Part shown: one piece after another, positions 13,979-19,837 of the stretch
Numbering within the stretch: position 1 is the stretch's first letter
Layout of the letters: each line of letters starts with the position of its first letter
Origin: a virus
Direction: 5' to 3' (one strand)
DNA length: 64,000 nucleotides
Virus record (IMG/VR): IMGVR_UViG_3300045971_000438
Span: 62,001 to 126,000 of that record
Translations under genes and position numbers: made by a program
Notes under the pieces: model-generated
Told to the model about the DNA's origin: nothing
What the model saw: the letters and a program-made list of their open reading frames with translations, nothing else
The model's database searches: none

Positions 13979-14269
13979 TTAGAGTGGTCGTAATTGCAAA
14001 ACAGATACATTTCGTTCATCTTTAATGACTCTAATGCATCTGTATCTCAGTTTAATGACACGAAAAAACGAATTAATATCTTCGGCATCGCTGTGATCTA
14101 CTGATAACCAAATATCGAATATATCCATCAGTTCTGGTGCGTAGCAGATTGTTGAAATACTACCTGCTTCTATTTCCCAAATGCCATTGTCATCGACATC
14201 TAAGCATTCTTCTATCATTGTTCTTACTTGTTTTATTTCTACAGCATTATAGCTTGCGATATTACTCAT
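13979..14269 (-). CDS. Unknown minus-strand protein
   Basis: 96 residues from ATG 14269, preceded by AGGAAAATAAG; upstream in-frame starts run back to 14320 but have no ribosome site. Sequence: SNIASYNAVEIKQVRTMIEE, acidic centre (LDVDDNGIWEIEAGSIST), then a FRVIKLRYRCIRVIK beta region. No family was recognised. Third gene of the minus-strand run that starts at 14807. Confidence 0.6.
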   Translation of the reverse strand: MSNIASYNAVEIKQVRTMIEECLDVDDNGIWEIEAGSISTICYAPELMDIFDIWLSVDHSDAEDINSFFRVIKLRYRCIRVIKDERNVSVLQLRPL

Positions 14270-14339
14270 CTTATTTTCCTCAGTGTGTGCTACCGCCGTT
14301 CTATAAACGAAGTGTAACACACTCTTGTTAAGTTGTCAA

Positions 14340-14603
14340 TTAACTCCAACGATTCAAATACTTACACACTCTTGCAGCTTCAGCTCTAGTCAAGTATGGG
14401 TCTTTGTCTTGTTCGTTACTTAGATTTCCGTAGTAATCTCTTTGGCTGTCCCATATTTTGAAAGCTGGAATAACCAAATTGGGTTCAATCAACGTGGTTG
14501 ACATTTCTACTGTGTATCTTTTCTTCATTGTCTTTACTCCGTAAAGTGCTAATGATTGATCCATTTCTTGTTCTGCAACATTCATTTCTTCTTGAGTCAT
14601 CAT
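14340..14603 (-). CDS. Unknown minus-strand protein
   Basis: 87 residues (MMTQEEMNVAEQEMDQSLAL…). ATG at 14603 follows GGTGTAAAAATC, the start context shared by several minus-strand genes. The C-terminus DPYLTRAEAARVCKYLNRW looks helical. No family was recognised. The GCACATCCATGTGC hairpin is in its leader. Confidence 0.6.
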   Translation of the reverse strand: MMTQEEMNVAEQEMDQSLALYGVKTMKKRYTVEMSTTLIEPNLVIPAFKIWDSQRDYYGNLSNEQDKDPYLTRAEAARVCKYLNRWS

Positions 14604-14634
14604 GATTTTTACACCGTGGTTGGTTGGGGTTAAA

Positions 14635-14648
14635 GCACATCCATGTGC
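14635..14648. repeat. GCACRTCCATGTGC hairpin, copy 3
   Basis: GCACATCCATGTGC, between the minus-strand genes ending at 14658 and starting at 14603. One base differs from copies 1 and 2, and it restores a six-base stem (GCACAT/ATGTGC). Confidence 0.65.
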
Positions 14649-14657
14649 GGTGGTTGG

Positions 14658-14807
14658 TTAGTGTTGTGGAGTAGCTTCAATCAGTATCATGTAGACTTGA
14701 CGAAGTTTATCATTCAGTTCAAGCCATGTTTTACAACCACGTCGTGTGGCTTGCATTAAACCGCGTATTTTGTGGATTTCACGACTTTTGTTATCAATTT
14801 TTTTCAT
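14658..14807 (-). CDS. 49-residue basic protein
   Basis: ATG at 14807 with CGGTGTATAAA upstream: MKKIDNKSREIHKIRGLMQA, then TRRGCKTWLELNDKLRQVYM, and ends IEATPQH. Basic and helical. No family was recognised; small basic phage proteins of this sort can bind DNA or RNA. First gene after the minus-strand promoter at 14857-14885. Confidence 0.55.
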   Translation of the reverse strand: MKKIDNKSREIHKIRGLMQATRRGCKTWLELNDKLRQVYMILIEATPQH

Positions 14808-14856
14808 TTTATACACCGTTAGATTATTGTTGCTGGCGTTATTACCAACAAATTAT

Positions 14857-14885
14857 ATTATATATAAACTAAACTTGTAAGTCAA
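14857..14885 (-). promoter_or_regulatory. Minus-strand sigma-70-like promoter
   Basis: On the minus strand TTGACT (14885-14880), 17 bp, TATAAT (14862-14857). It drives the genes at 14807, 14603 and 14269. Confidence 0.75.
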
Positions 14886-14991
14886 AGACTATTTTCAGTA
14901 GAAACAAGAGGTTACTGAGAATTATTTCAGATGTGATCTAGACAAGTTGGCGGGGATATGTTACAATTTTTAATTTATATACAATGTTAAG

Positions 14992-15600
14992 ATGGAACTA
15001 ATTAAGAGACAGAAGACTGTTAGAGATTATGTAGTCTATGTACATAGATCACCTTCTGGAAAGTGTTATGTTGGAATAACTAAACACTATGCTAGGCGAT
15101 GTTTAGCACATCAGCATGAAAGTAATAGATGTAGATTATTTGCTAGAGTTGTTAAGAAATATGGATGGGAGAATATAGAACATATCATACTTGAATCTGG
15201 ACTAACTTTAAAAGAAGCTAAAGAGAAAGAACAATATTACATAGAGTATTATAATTCATTTGCACCACATGGCTATAATCTAACTACGGGAGGTGAAGGT
15301 TACACAGTTTCGGATGAAACTAGGCAAAAACAATCTAATTCATTGAAAGGACATAAACATACAGATGAAACTAGACAAATAATGACTCAATCTAATAAGA
15401 ATAAAGGTTCTAAAAGATCAGAAGAATTTAAGAAGATGATCTCTCAAATTAATAAAGGTAGAAATCCTTCTAGAGAGCAAAAAGTAAAAGCATCTGAATC
15501 TAATAAAGGTAAGAAAAGAACTGAAGAACAAAAACAAAATCATAAAGCAGCATGGATTAAAAGAGTAGAGTTGTATGGTTTAAGGGGTGTCAAACAGTAG
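14992..15600 (+). CDS. GIY-YIG homing endonuclease with NUMOD3 motifs, copy 2
   Basis: 202 residues, a close relative of the gene at 13147. It opens MELIKRQKTVRDYVVYVHRS with no internal repeat. GIY-YIG core: YVVYVHRSPSGKCYVGIT, RRCLAHQ, EAKEKEQYYIEYYNS, GYNLTTGGEG. NUMOD3-type repeats follow (SDETRQKQSNSLKGHKHTDE and SEEFKKMISQINKG). The 18-bp element TTTTAATTTATATACAAT ends seven bases before the ATG, and about 100 bp of upstream sequence resembles that of copy 1. Plus-strand insertion between minus-strand genes. Confidence 0.9.
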   Translation: MELIKRQKTVRDYVVYVHRSPSGKCYVGITKHYARRCLAHQHESNRCRLFARVVKKYGWENIEHIILESGLTLKEAKEKEQYYIEYYNSFAPHGYNLTTGGEGYTVSDETRQKQSNSLKGHKHTDETRQIMTQSNKNKGSKRSEEFKKMISQINKGRNPSREQKVKASESNKGKKRTEEQKQNHKAAWIKRVELYGLRGVKQ

Positions 15601-16135
15601 GTATTTTTGTGAGCTATACTAGCACACCAAGGCATTGTGGAGCGTGTTACCAAGACGATTTTTTGGGGCTTAAAGATGGTGTTTTGATGGTTTGCCAAGA
15701 TGGTATTCAGGCGCTGTCTAGACAAGCAATTTTGTAACTAGATTTGATCTAGGTTTGAGAATCGAGATTGCTTGTGTAAGGTTTTCGTTTCTAGATTTGG
15801 TTGTAGAATCGCTTGCGTCTAGATCGTTTTAGTAAAGGTGTTGTTATCTTTTCTGTTAGTGGTGTACGTATATTAGATGTATTTGGATATGATCTAGATT
15901 TATGTGAGAATATATCTAGATGTTTTTAAGATTTGATCTGGAATTATTCTAGAATTGAGATTTGTATTTAGAAAAAGTCTAGATCTAAAAAAATTTGGAT
16001 AAAGAATTTGCTGGGCATGGAAAATAGAGCTAAAGAAGATGTTAAATAAATATTTAATAAAAATAAATAAGTTTTATAAAACAATTATTAAGTAGTAAAT
16101 TGTTTTATATCAAACAATTTTTTAGGCAAAAAAAA
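15601..16135. other. CTAG-rich non-coding region
   Basis: No gene is seen. From about 15738 to 15985 the tetranucleotide CTAG occurs about eight times, usually in a context like ATCTAGATT. From 16071 the region carries two TGTTT/AAACA-type palindromes. It separates the plus-strand GIY-YIG gene from the minus-strand operon terminator. Confidence 0.6.
16071..16119. repeat. TGTTTTATATMAAACA-type palindromes, 3' cluster
   Basis: GTTTTATAAAAC at 16071-16082 (perfect) and AATTGTTTTATATCAAACAA at 16098-16117 (near-perfect, extending to 16119). They are related to the sites at 17539, 17720, 18462, 18492 and 18525. They resemble operator sites for a dimeric DNA-binding protein. Confidence 0.65.
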
Positions 16136-16166
16136 GCATCAATTAAGGTTTAATTTTAATTGATGC
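16136..16166 (-). terminator. Bidirectional intrinsic terminator
   Basis: GCATCAATTAA (16136-16146) and TTAATTGATGC (16156-16166) form an 11-bp stem. On the minus strand it is followed by eight U; on the plus strand by GGTTTTTTATTTT. It ends the 17483-16173 minus-strand operon. Confidence 0.9.
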
Positions 16167-16172
16167 GGTTTT

Positions 16173-16328
16173 TTATTTTGGTTTGATTAATAAGTATGGT
16201 AGTTTTTTGCATGGGTCTAACCCATGCTGTATAAAAACACAATTATCAGATTGATTTAAACCGGCAGGTTTAAATCTGTACCCTTTGTTAATTAGTTTTT
16301 TTATTTCATCCAGACACAATGTTTTCAT
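16173..16328 (-). CDS. 51-residue protein
   Basis: ATG at 16328 lies in an ATGA overlap with the stop of the gene ending at 16325, so it is translationally coupled. Sequence: MKTLCLDEIKKLINKGYRFK, PAGLNQSDNCVFIQHGLDPC, ending LLIKPK. Its stop reads into the terminator. No family was recognised. The GCATGGGTCTAACCCATGC hairpin lies inside the coding sequence. Confidence 0.6.
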   Translation of the reverse strand: MKTLCLDEIKKLINKGYRFKPAGLNQSDNCVFIQHGLDPCKKLPYLLIKPK

Positions 16329-16507
16329 TGTATGCTTTCTTCAAAAGTAAAATCATTATAATCTATATTAAATAGATTAATTTTAGATTGTTTAGCATGG
16401 TACTCACACCATGCTAAAATACCGATTAATTCTGATTTCTTTATAATCTGGCTTTGATTTAATGATAAGGTTAATTTAACCTTATCATTATTTAATAACA
16501 TTTTCAT
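16325..16507 (-). CDS. 60-residue protein
   Basis: ATG at 16507 follows CCGGAGTATAAA; a longer reading from 16537 would include that site. Sequence: MKMLLNNDKVKLTLSLNQSQ, then IIKKSELIGILAWCEYHAKQ. Mixed beta/helical; no family was recognised. Coupled to the downstream 51-residue gene. Confidence 0.6.
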   Translation of the reverse strand: MKMLLNNDKVKLTLSLNQSQIIKKSELIGILAWCEYHAKQSKINLFNIDYNDFTFEESIQ

Positions 16508-16572
16508 TTTATACTCCGGTTTATTAGAATAAGGCATTTTAACCAGATGCCTTTTAAACTGGTATGGAATGA

Positions 16573-16836
16573 TTAAGCGTAAATCATATCATCCCAAAAA
16601 TTATTTGTATCGTTTTGTGTGTGCCTAGGTTTCCCGTTCCACGGAATTACACGACCGTTATTTAAACGCACTAAAGGTTTAGAATAGGCTGGAGTATCCC
16701 GCCAGCATTTGTTACCTGATTTATTTATATATACCTCATGGGCAAGAGGTATCTCCTTTACGCCAAATTTATCACAGGCCTTCCTGATATTGTTATAACC
16801 ATTGGGATGGTTATATCTTTCTGTAGCATTATTCAT
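16573..16836 (-). CDS. Unknown basic protein
   Basis: 87 residues; ATG 16836 after AAAGGTGTAAAAA. NNIRKACDKFGVKEIPLAHE followed by YINKSGNKCWRDTPAYSKPL suggests a compact domain with two cysteines. It is followed by NNGRVIPWNGKPRHTQND. No family was recognised. Part of the minus-strand operon. Confidence 0.6.
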   Translation of the reverse strand: MNNATERYNHPNGYNNIRKACDKFGVKEIPLAHEVYINKSGNKCWRDTPAYSKPLVRLNNGRVIPWNGKPRHTQNDTNNFWDDMIYA

Positions 16837-16901
16837 TTTTTACACCTTTTTATTAAATAGGGCAGTTTTAACCAGACTGCCCTGATAACTGGTATTGATT
16901 G

Positions 16902-17483
16902 TTACTTGTTTTCCGTTCCTGTTTTAGCAATTGGTATTTTAACTTCTTTAAACTTTTTACCAATTATAACTTGGTTAAATGCCGGTATATTATCAATATA
17001 CCAGTCTGCAAAGTCTGTAGCTGGAATACCTGTATCTTTACCATTATCTTTTTTAGTTGTGCGGCCACCACTTCCGAGAGTACTAAACTTACCGGTATTT
17101 GGTAATGGTTTATTACCTAGTCTGCCTAGTAATACTACAATACCAATAAATGCCAACTGCTCTGCCGACAATGCTGCCATTGTTGGAACAAACTTCTTAA
17201 TGTAAGCGGTAGCTATTCCGATTAAGCCATCCATATTAGTGATAGTCGGACAAAAATTCTTTAAAGAATAATTGGCCGAATTACTAGATACACGGGCGTA
17301 GCCAAGCGTACTCATTATAAAATCATTTGCTACGCCTTTTACAGATACCATGTTATTGTGACATAAACTGCTGGCAAGCCATTGATTTTTAATAGCTTTT
17401 TTACAAAGTGTAAAAACCAAAGTTTTAGAGGAATCCTCTGATTTCACTTCTAAGTTATTATTTTCATTGTTTTTAATATTCAT
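16902..17483 (-). CDS. Unknown protein with a hydrophobic central segment
   Basis: 193 residues from ATG 17483 (GAGAGTGCATAAC upstream); a GTG at 17492 would lie too close to the site. The centre (about residues 105-123, AEQLAFIGIVVLLGRLG) is hydrophobic and could enter a membrane. Around it are polar segments with GGRTTKKDNGKDTGIPATDF. No family was recognised. First gene of the minus-strand operon, directly downstream of the palindromes at 17539 and 17720. Confidence 0.6.
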   Translation of the reverse strand: MNIKNNENNNLEVKSEDSSKTLVFTLCKKAIKNQWLASSLCHNNMVSVKGVANDFIMSTLGYARVSSNSANYSLKNFCPTITNMDGLIGIATAYIKKFVPTMAALSAEQLAFIGIVVLLGRLGNKPLPNTGKFSTLGSGGRTTKKDNGKDTGIPATDFADWYIDNIPAFNQVIIGKKFKEVKIPIAKTGTENK

Positions 17484-17538
17484 GTTATGCACTCTCTTAT
17501 AATATTATATTGTTTTAAACAGACAATATTAAACTGTG

Positions 17539-17560
17539 AAATGTTTTATATAAAACATTT
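17539..17560. repeat. 22-bp perfect palindrome (operator-like)
   Basis: Core TGTTTTATATAAAACA, extended symmetrically by AAA and TTT. It lies 56 bp upstream of ATG 17483 on the minus strand, near the presumed promoter of that operon, which fits an operator position. Confidence 0.75.
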
Positions 17561-17719
17561 TATTAATACTACTATACCATGCTAGGTTTGCAATCGGATA
17601 ATATACTTATGCTTAATGGTAGTATACAGTATCTATATAATAAATTAGATACAATACATAAAGAATATACACAAGCGCACCGACGTGCTTTCTATGACAT
17701 CACGTTGATAGAAAGTATT

Positions 17720-17748
17720 AATAAAACATTCTAATAAAATGTTTTATT
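17720..17748. repeat. Interrupted palindrome of the same family
   Basis: AATAAAACATT (17720-17730) and AATGTTTTATT (17738-17748) are 11-base inverted arms with a 7-base spacer. The half-site ATGTTTTAT is shared with the site at 17539. Confidence 0.65.
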
Positions 17749-17850
17749 GTCATATTATTATAATGATGTTATTTAATACTGTTTAATCTAAGTATTAAAA
17801 ACCTTCAATCAATGGTTTTAATATGTAAGCTCAAATTGTTAAAAAGCTAA

Positions 17851-17880
17851 CTTCCTTTTTCCTTCCTACTTTTCCCTTCC
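17851..17880. other. Pyrimidine tract
   Basis: Thirty bases with a single purine (CTTCCTTTTTCCTTCCTACT, then TTTCCCTTCC). Such tracts can melt easily or form triplexes and are seen at some replication origins. No further support here. Confidence 0.5.
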
Positions 17881-17919
17881 TGCAATTTAATTATAGTATG
17901 TTTTAAAAATTATGTTGTA

Positions 17920-17925
17920 TATAAT
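17920..17925 (+). promoter_or_regulatory. Possible promoter -10 box
   Basis: GTTGTATATAATG repeats the context of the promoters at 3454 and 5588, but no good -35 box is present. It would transcribe into the tandem-repeat array. Confidence 0.35.
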
Positions 17926-18052
17926 GTAAAATAATTTCAAAATAAAGTTAAGTATTTGATTTTATTGATAATTTATTTTTAATATGCCCAGCAACGGTTG
18001 CGGTTTCCAGCTTTATCCATCCTTTTTACTCACTTTTTTAGAATAACCCACT

Positions 18053-18385
18053 AGATTGATATGTATTTTACTAAAACTTGCCGAATATAACTATAACACC
18101 CACTTAAAATTTGTGTAAAATTGCTTGCCCAACTAATCAATAACACCAGATTGATATGTATTTTACTAAAACTTGCCCAACTAATCAATAACACCAGATT
18201 GATATGTATTTTACTAAAACTTGCCCATCTTATCAATAACACCCACTTAAAATTTGTTTAAAATTGCTTGCCCAACTAATCAATAACACCAGATTGATAT
18301 GTATTTTACTAAAACTTGCCGAATATAACTATAGCACCCACTTAAAATTTGTTTAAAATTGCTTGCCCAACTAATCAATAACACC
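18053..18385. repeat. Seven-unit tandem repeat array (about 48 bp each)
   Basis: Two alternating left halves, AGATTGATATGTATTTTACT… (units 1, 3, 4, 6) and ACTTAAAATTTGTTTAAAAT… (units 2, 5, 7), both run into TTGCC, followed by a right half: CAACTAATCAATAACACC (units 2, 3, 5, 7), CATCTTATCAATAACACC (4), or GAATATAACTATARCACC (1, 6). TTGATA and TATCAA within units are inverted. The length regularity and the mosaic halves resemble replication iterons or a partition site. No spacers of unique sequence exist, so it is not CRISPR. A 63-codon minus-strand frame inside it is a repeat artefact. Confidence 0.85.
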
Positions 18386-18684
18386 GGATTGTTTTACATC
18401 AAGCACCCAAATAAAATTTGTACGATTTTTATAGCAAACTTTTTTACATAACACTAAAACATGTTTGATATAAAACAATTTGTAAATATTTTGTTTGATA
18501 TAAAACAATTTACTATACTACTTTTGTTTTATAAAACATATACTACCCATACACTTAACGCGTAATAAAACCCATACCATTATCCCGTAACCACCCAACT
18601 CCATAAATCCAACTCCAACCCCACAAAACAAATCCCAAATCCATATCTACAAAAACTGATCCTAAAAAATTTTTTCAATAACCC
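18386..18684. other. Post-array region with palindromes and C-rich tract
   Basis: No gene is seen. It carries a degenerate palindrome at 18389-18405 and the clustered sites at 18462-18538, then a stretch with repeated CCA/CCC words (18545-18650). Confidence 0.5.
18462..18538. repeat. Operator-like palindrome cluster
   Basis: TGTTTGATATAAAACA at 18462-18477 and identically at 18492-18507 (30-bp pitch, about three helical turns), then TGTTTTATAAAACA at 18525-18538. The cluster lies 150-220 bp upstream of the consensus promoter at 18685. Confidence 0.75.
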
Positions 18685-18713
18685 TTGACAGTACCATAAA
18701 TATTATATATAAT
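18685..18713 (+). promoter_or_regulatory. Consensus sigma-70-like promoter
   Basis: TTGACA (18685-18690), 17 bp, TATAAT (18708-18713), directly upstream of the queD remnant and the queD/queE genes. Confidence 0.85.
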
Positions 18714-18747
18714 AAATAAATAACTAAAACTACTGGAGTTATTTACA

Positions 18748-18807
18748 ATGTTTACAATTACCAAAACCTTTGAATTTTGTTACGGCCACAGGTATGTTGA
18801 CGCATAA
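18748..18807 (+). pseudogene. Remnant 5' end of a second queD allele
   Basis: ATG 18748, with CTGGAG upstream, opens MFTITKTFEFCYGHRYVDA and a stop. The first 15 residues align with the intact queD at 19334 (MFVIEKAFQVTYGHR), including the zinc-ligand histidine of YGHR. The homology stops where the HNH gene begins (ATG 18794 lies inside it in another frame). It is the displaced original 5' end of queD, with its own ribosome site and promoter, and may now serve as a leader peptide coupling translation to the HNH gene. Confidence 0.8.
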
Positions 18808-19303
18808 AAGACTTACAGAGAGATTAGAGTATGATCCCAATACAGGACTATTTGTGTGGAAGTACAGAAATCCATCTGATTTCAAAAATACCTTAAGATG
18901 CGCTAGTTGGAATTCTAAACATTGTGGAGAAATTGCTGGAAGAAAAGTAAAAACAAAAACAGAATACATTTCTATTGGAATAGACTATAAAACATATCTA
19001 GCACACCGACTAGCTTGGTTCTATGTATATGAAACGTGGCCTAATAAAACACTAGATCATATAGATACTATAAGAAGCCACAACTGGATTACCAATCTTC
19101 GTGAAGCTACTTATGGAGAAAATAACCAAAATATAAGAGTAGCAATGAAAAGAAATTTATCAGGATATTTAGGAGTGTGTACAGATAATGGAGGTACTAC
19201 GTTTAGAGCAAAAATCCAAGTAAATGGAAAGTCACACTATCTTGGATCCTTTAAAAATCCTGAAGATGCCCATGCAGTATACTTAATAGCTAAACGGGTG
19301 TAA
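18794..19303 (+). CDS. HNH homing endonuclease with AP2 domain, inserted in queD 5' end
   Basis: 169 residues from ATG 18794; earlier in-frame starts lack a ribosome site and run into the queD remnant. Layout: LTERLEYDPNTGLFVWK, GEIAGRK, YLAHRLAWFYVYETWP, then the HNH core TLDHIDTIRSHNWITNLREA and NNQNIR, then SGYLGVCTDNGGTTFRAKIQ, the AP2 DNA-binding segment ending KNPEDAHAVYLIAKRV. The protein at 25564 has the same architecture. The flanking split of queD gives its insertion site. Confidence 0.9.
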   Translation: MLTHKRLTERLEYDPNTGLFVWKYRNPSDFKNTLRCASWNSKHCGEIAGRKVKTKTEYISIGIDYKTYLAHRLAWFYVYETWPNKTLDHIDTIRSHNWITNLREATYGENNQNIRVAMKRNLSGYLGVCTDNGGTTFRAKIQVNGKSHYLGSFKNPEDAHAVYLIAKRV

Positions 19304-19315
19304 TTCCCGTTTAGC
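19289..19315 (+). other. 10-bp hairpin with the HNH stop codon in the loop
   Basis: GCTAAACGGG (19289-19298) pairs perfectly with CCCGTTTAGC (19306-19315); the TAA at 19301-19303 is in the 7-base loop. No U-run follows. It lies 19 bases before queD. Confidence 0.65.
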
Positions 19316-19333
19316 ACAATAGAGGAGTAACAC

Positions 19334-19828
19334 ATGTTCGTAATAGAAAAAGCATTTCAAGTGACCTACGGTCATCGTATCGCTACGCAAACCTTAAGTG
19401 ATAATAGAGAATGCCAATGCAGGCGTTTACACGGTCATGGAGGATCGTTGGTAATAGAACTGAGTTCTAAAAACTTAGTCCGAGGCATGGTCTTAGATTA
19501 CAATGAACTAGATATAATAAAAGCGTTCATTGATAAGTTCTTAGATCACCGTATGATCTTGGATAAGGATGACCCCATGCTAAATTACTTGATAAAAGAA
19601 TACGAGATAGTAGATTCTCAATGGCGATTTAGCAAAATCAGAAAAAGTAATGACTATGAAGATTTAGTTGAGCAAGAACTTTATGAATCACTAATTCTGA
19701 TAGATTGCGAACCGACATCAGAGAACTTTTGTAAAATCTTATATAATGAGCTGAAACAAATAATTCCATGGGTATCCAAAGTTTCGTGGTCTGAGACTGG
19801 GAAAACTAACGCAACCTACATGGAGTGA
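19334..19828 (+). CDS. queD: QueD-like 6-carboxytetrahydropterin synthase
   Basis: 164 residues. The T-fold enzyme of the queuosine pathway converts dihydroneopterin triphosphate to 6-carboxytetrahydropterin. Seen: zinc ligands H14 (YGHR), H33 and H35 (RRLHGHGG), catalytic C29 in CQCRRLHGH at the same spacing as in bacterial QueD, MVLDYNELD, LDHRMILDKDDP, and the C-terminal WSETGKTNATY with the conserved Glu. There is an insertion of about 40 residues after LDKDD typical of phage QueD. ATG follows AGAGGAGTAACAC. It is followed 9 bp later by queE. It probably supplies a 7-deazaguanine precursor for DNA modification or host tRNA; which is not decided here. Confidence 0.9.
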   Translation: MFVIEKAFQVTYGHRIATQTLSDNRECQCRRLHGHGGSLVIELSSKNLVRGMVLDYNELDIIKAFIDKFLDHRMILDKDDPMLNYLIKEYEIVDSQWRFSKIRKSNDYEDLVEQELYESLILIDCEPTSENFCKILYNELKQIIPWVSKVSWSETGKTNATYME

Positions 19829-19837
19829 GATGATATT

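Larger units (their letters stand above)
17484..18052. other. Intergenic control region
   Basis: No gene is seen. It contains palindromes at 17539-17560 and 17720-17748, the GCACCGACGTGC hairpin at 17677-17688, a pyrimidine tract at 17851-17880 and TATAAT at 17920-17925. It separates the divergent minus-strand operon from the plus-strand metabolic genes. Confidence 0.6.

Noticed and set aside
18051-18242. A minus-strand frame inside the tandem repeats
   Set aside because: It is produced by the repeat itself (LLISWASFSKIHINLV repeated) and has no ribosome site.
18053-18385. CRISPR array
   Set aside because: Repeats are contiguous units with shared halves and no unique spacers; no cas genes are nearby.
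11266-18700. Prophage integration module (integrase, attachment site) in the minus-strand island
   Set aside because: No recombinase motif, no tRNA and no att-like direct repeats could be found. The palindromes are better explained as operators or origin elements.
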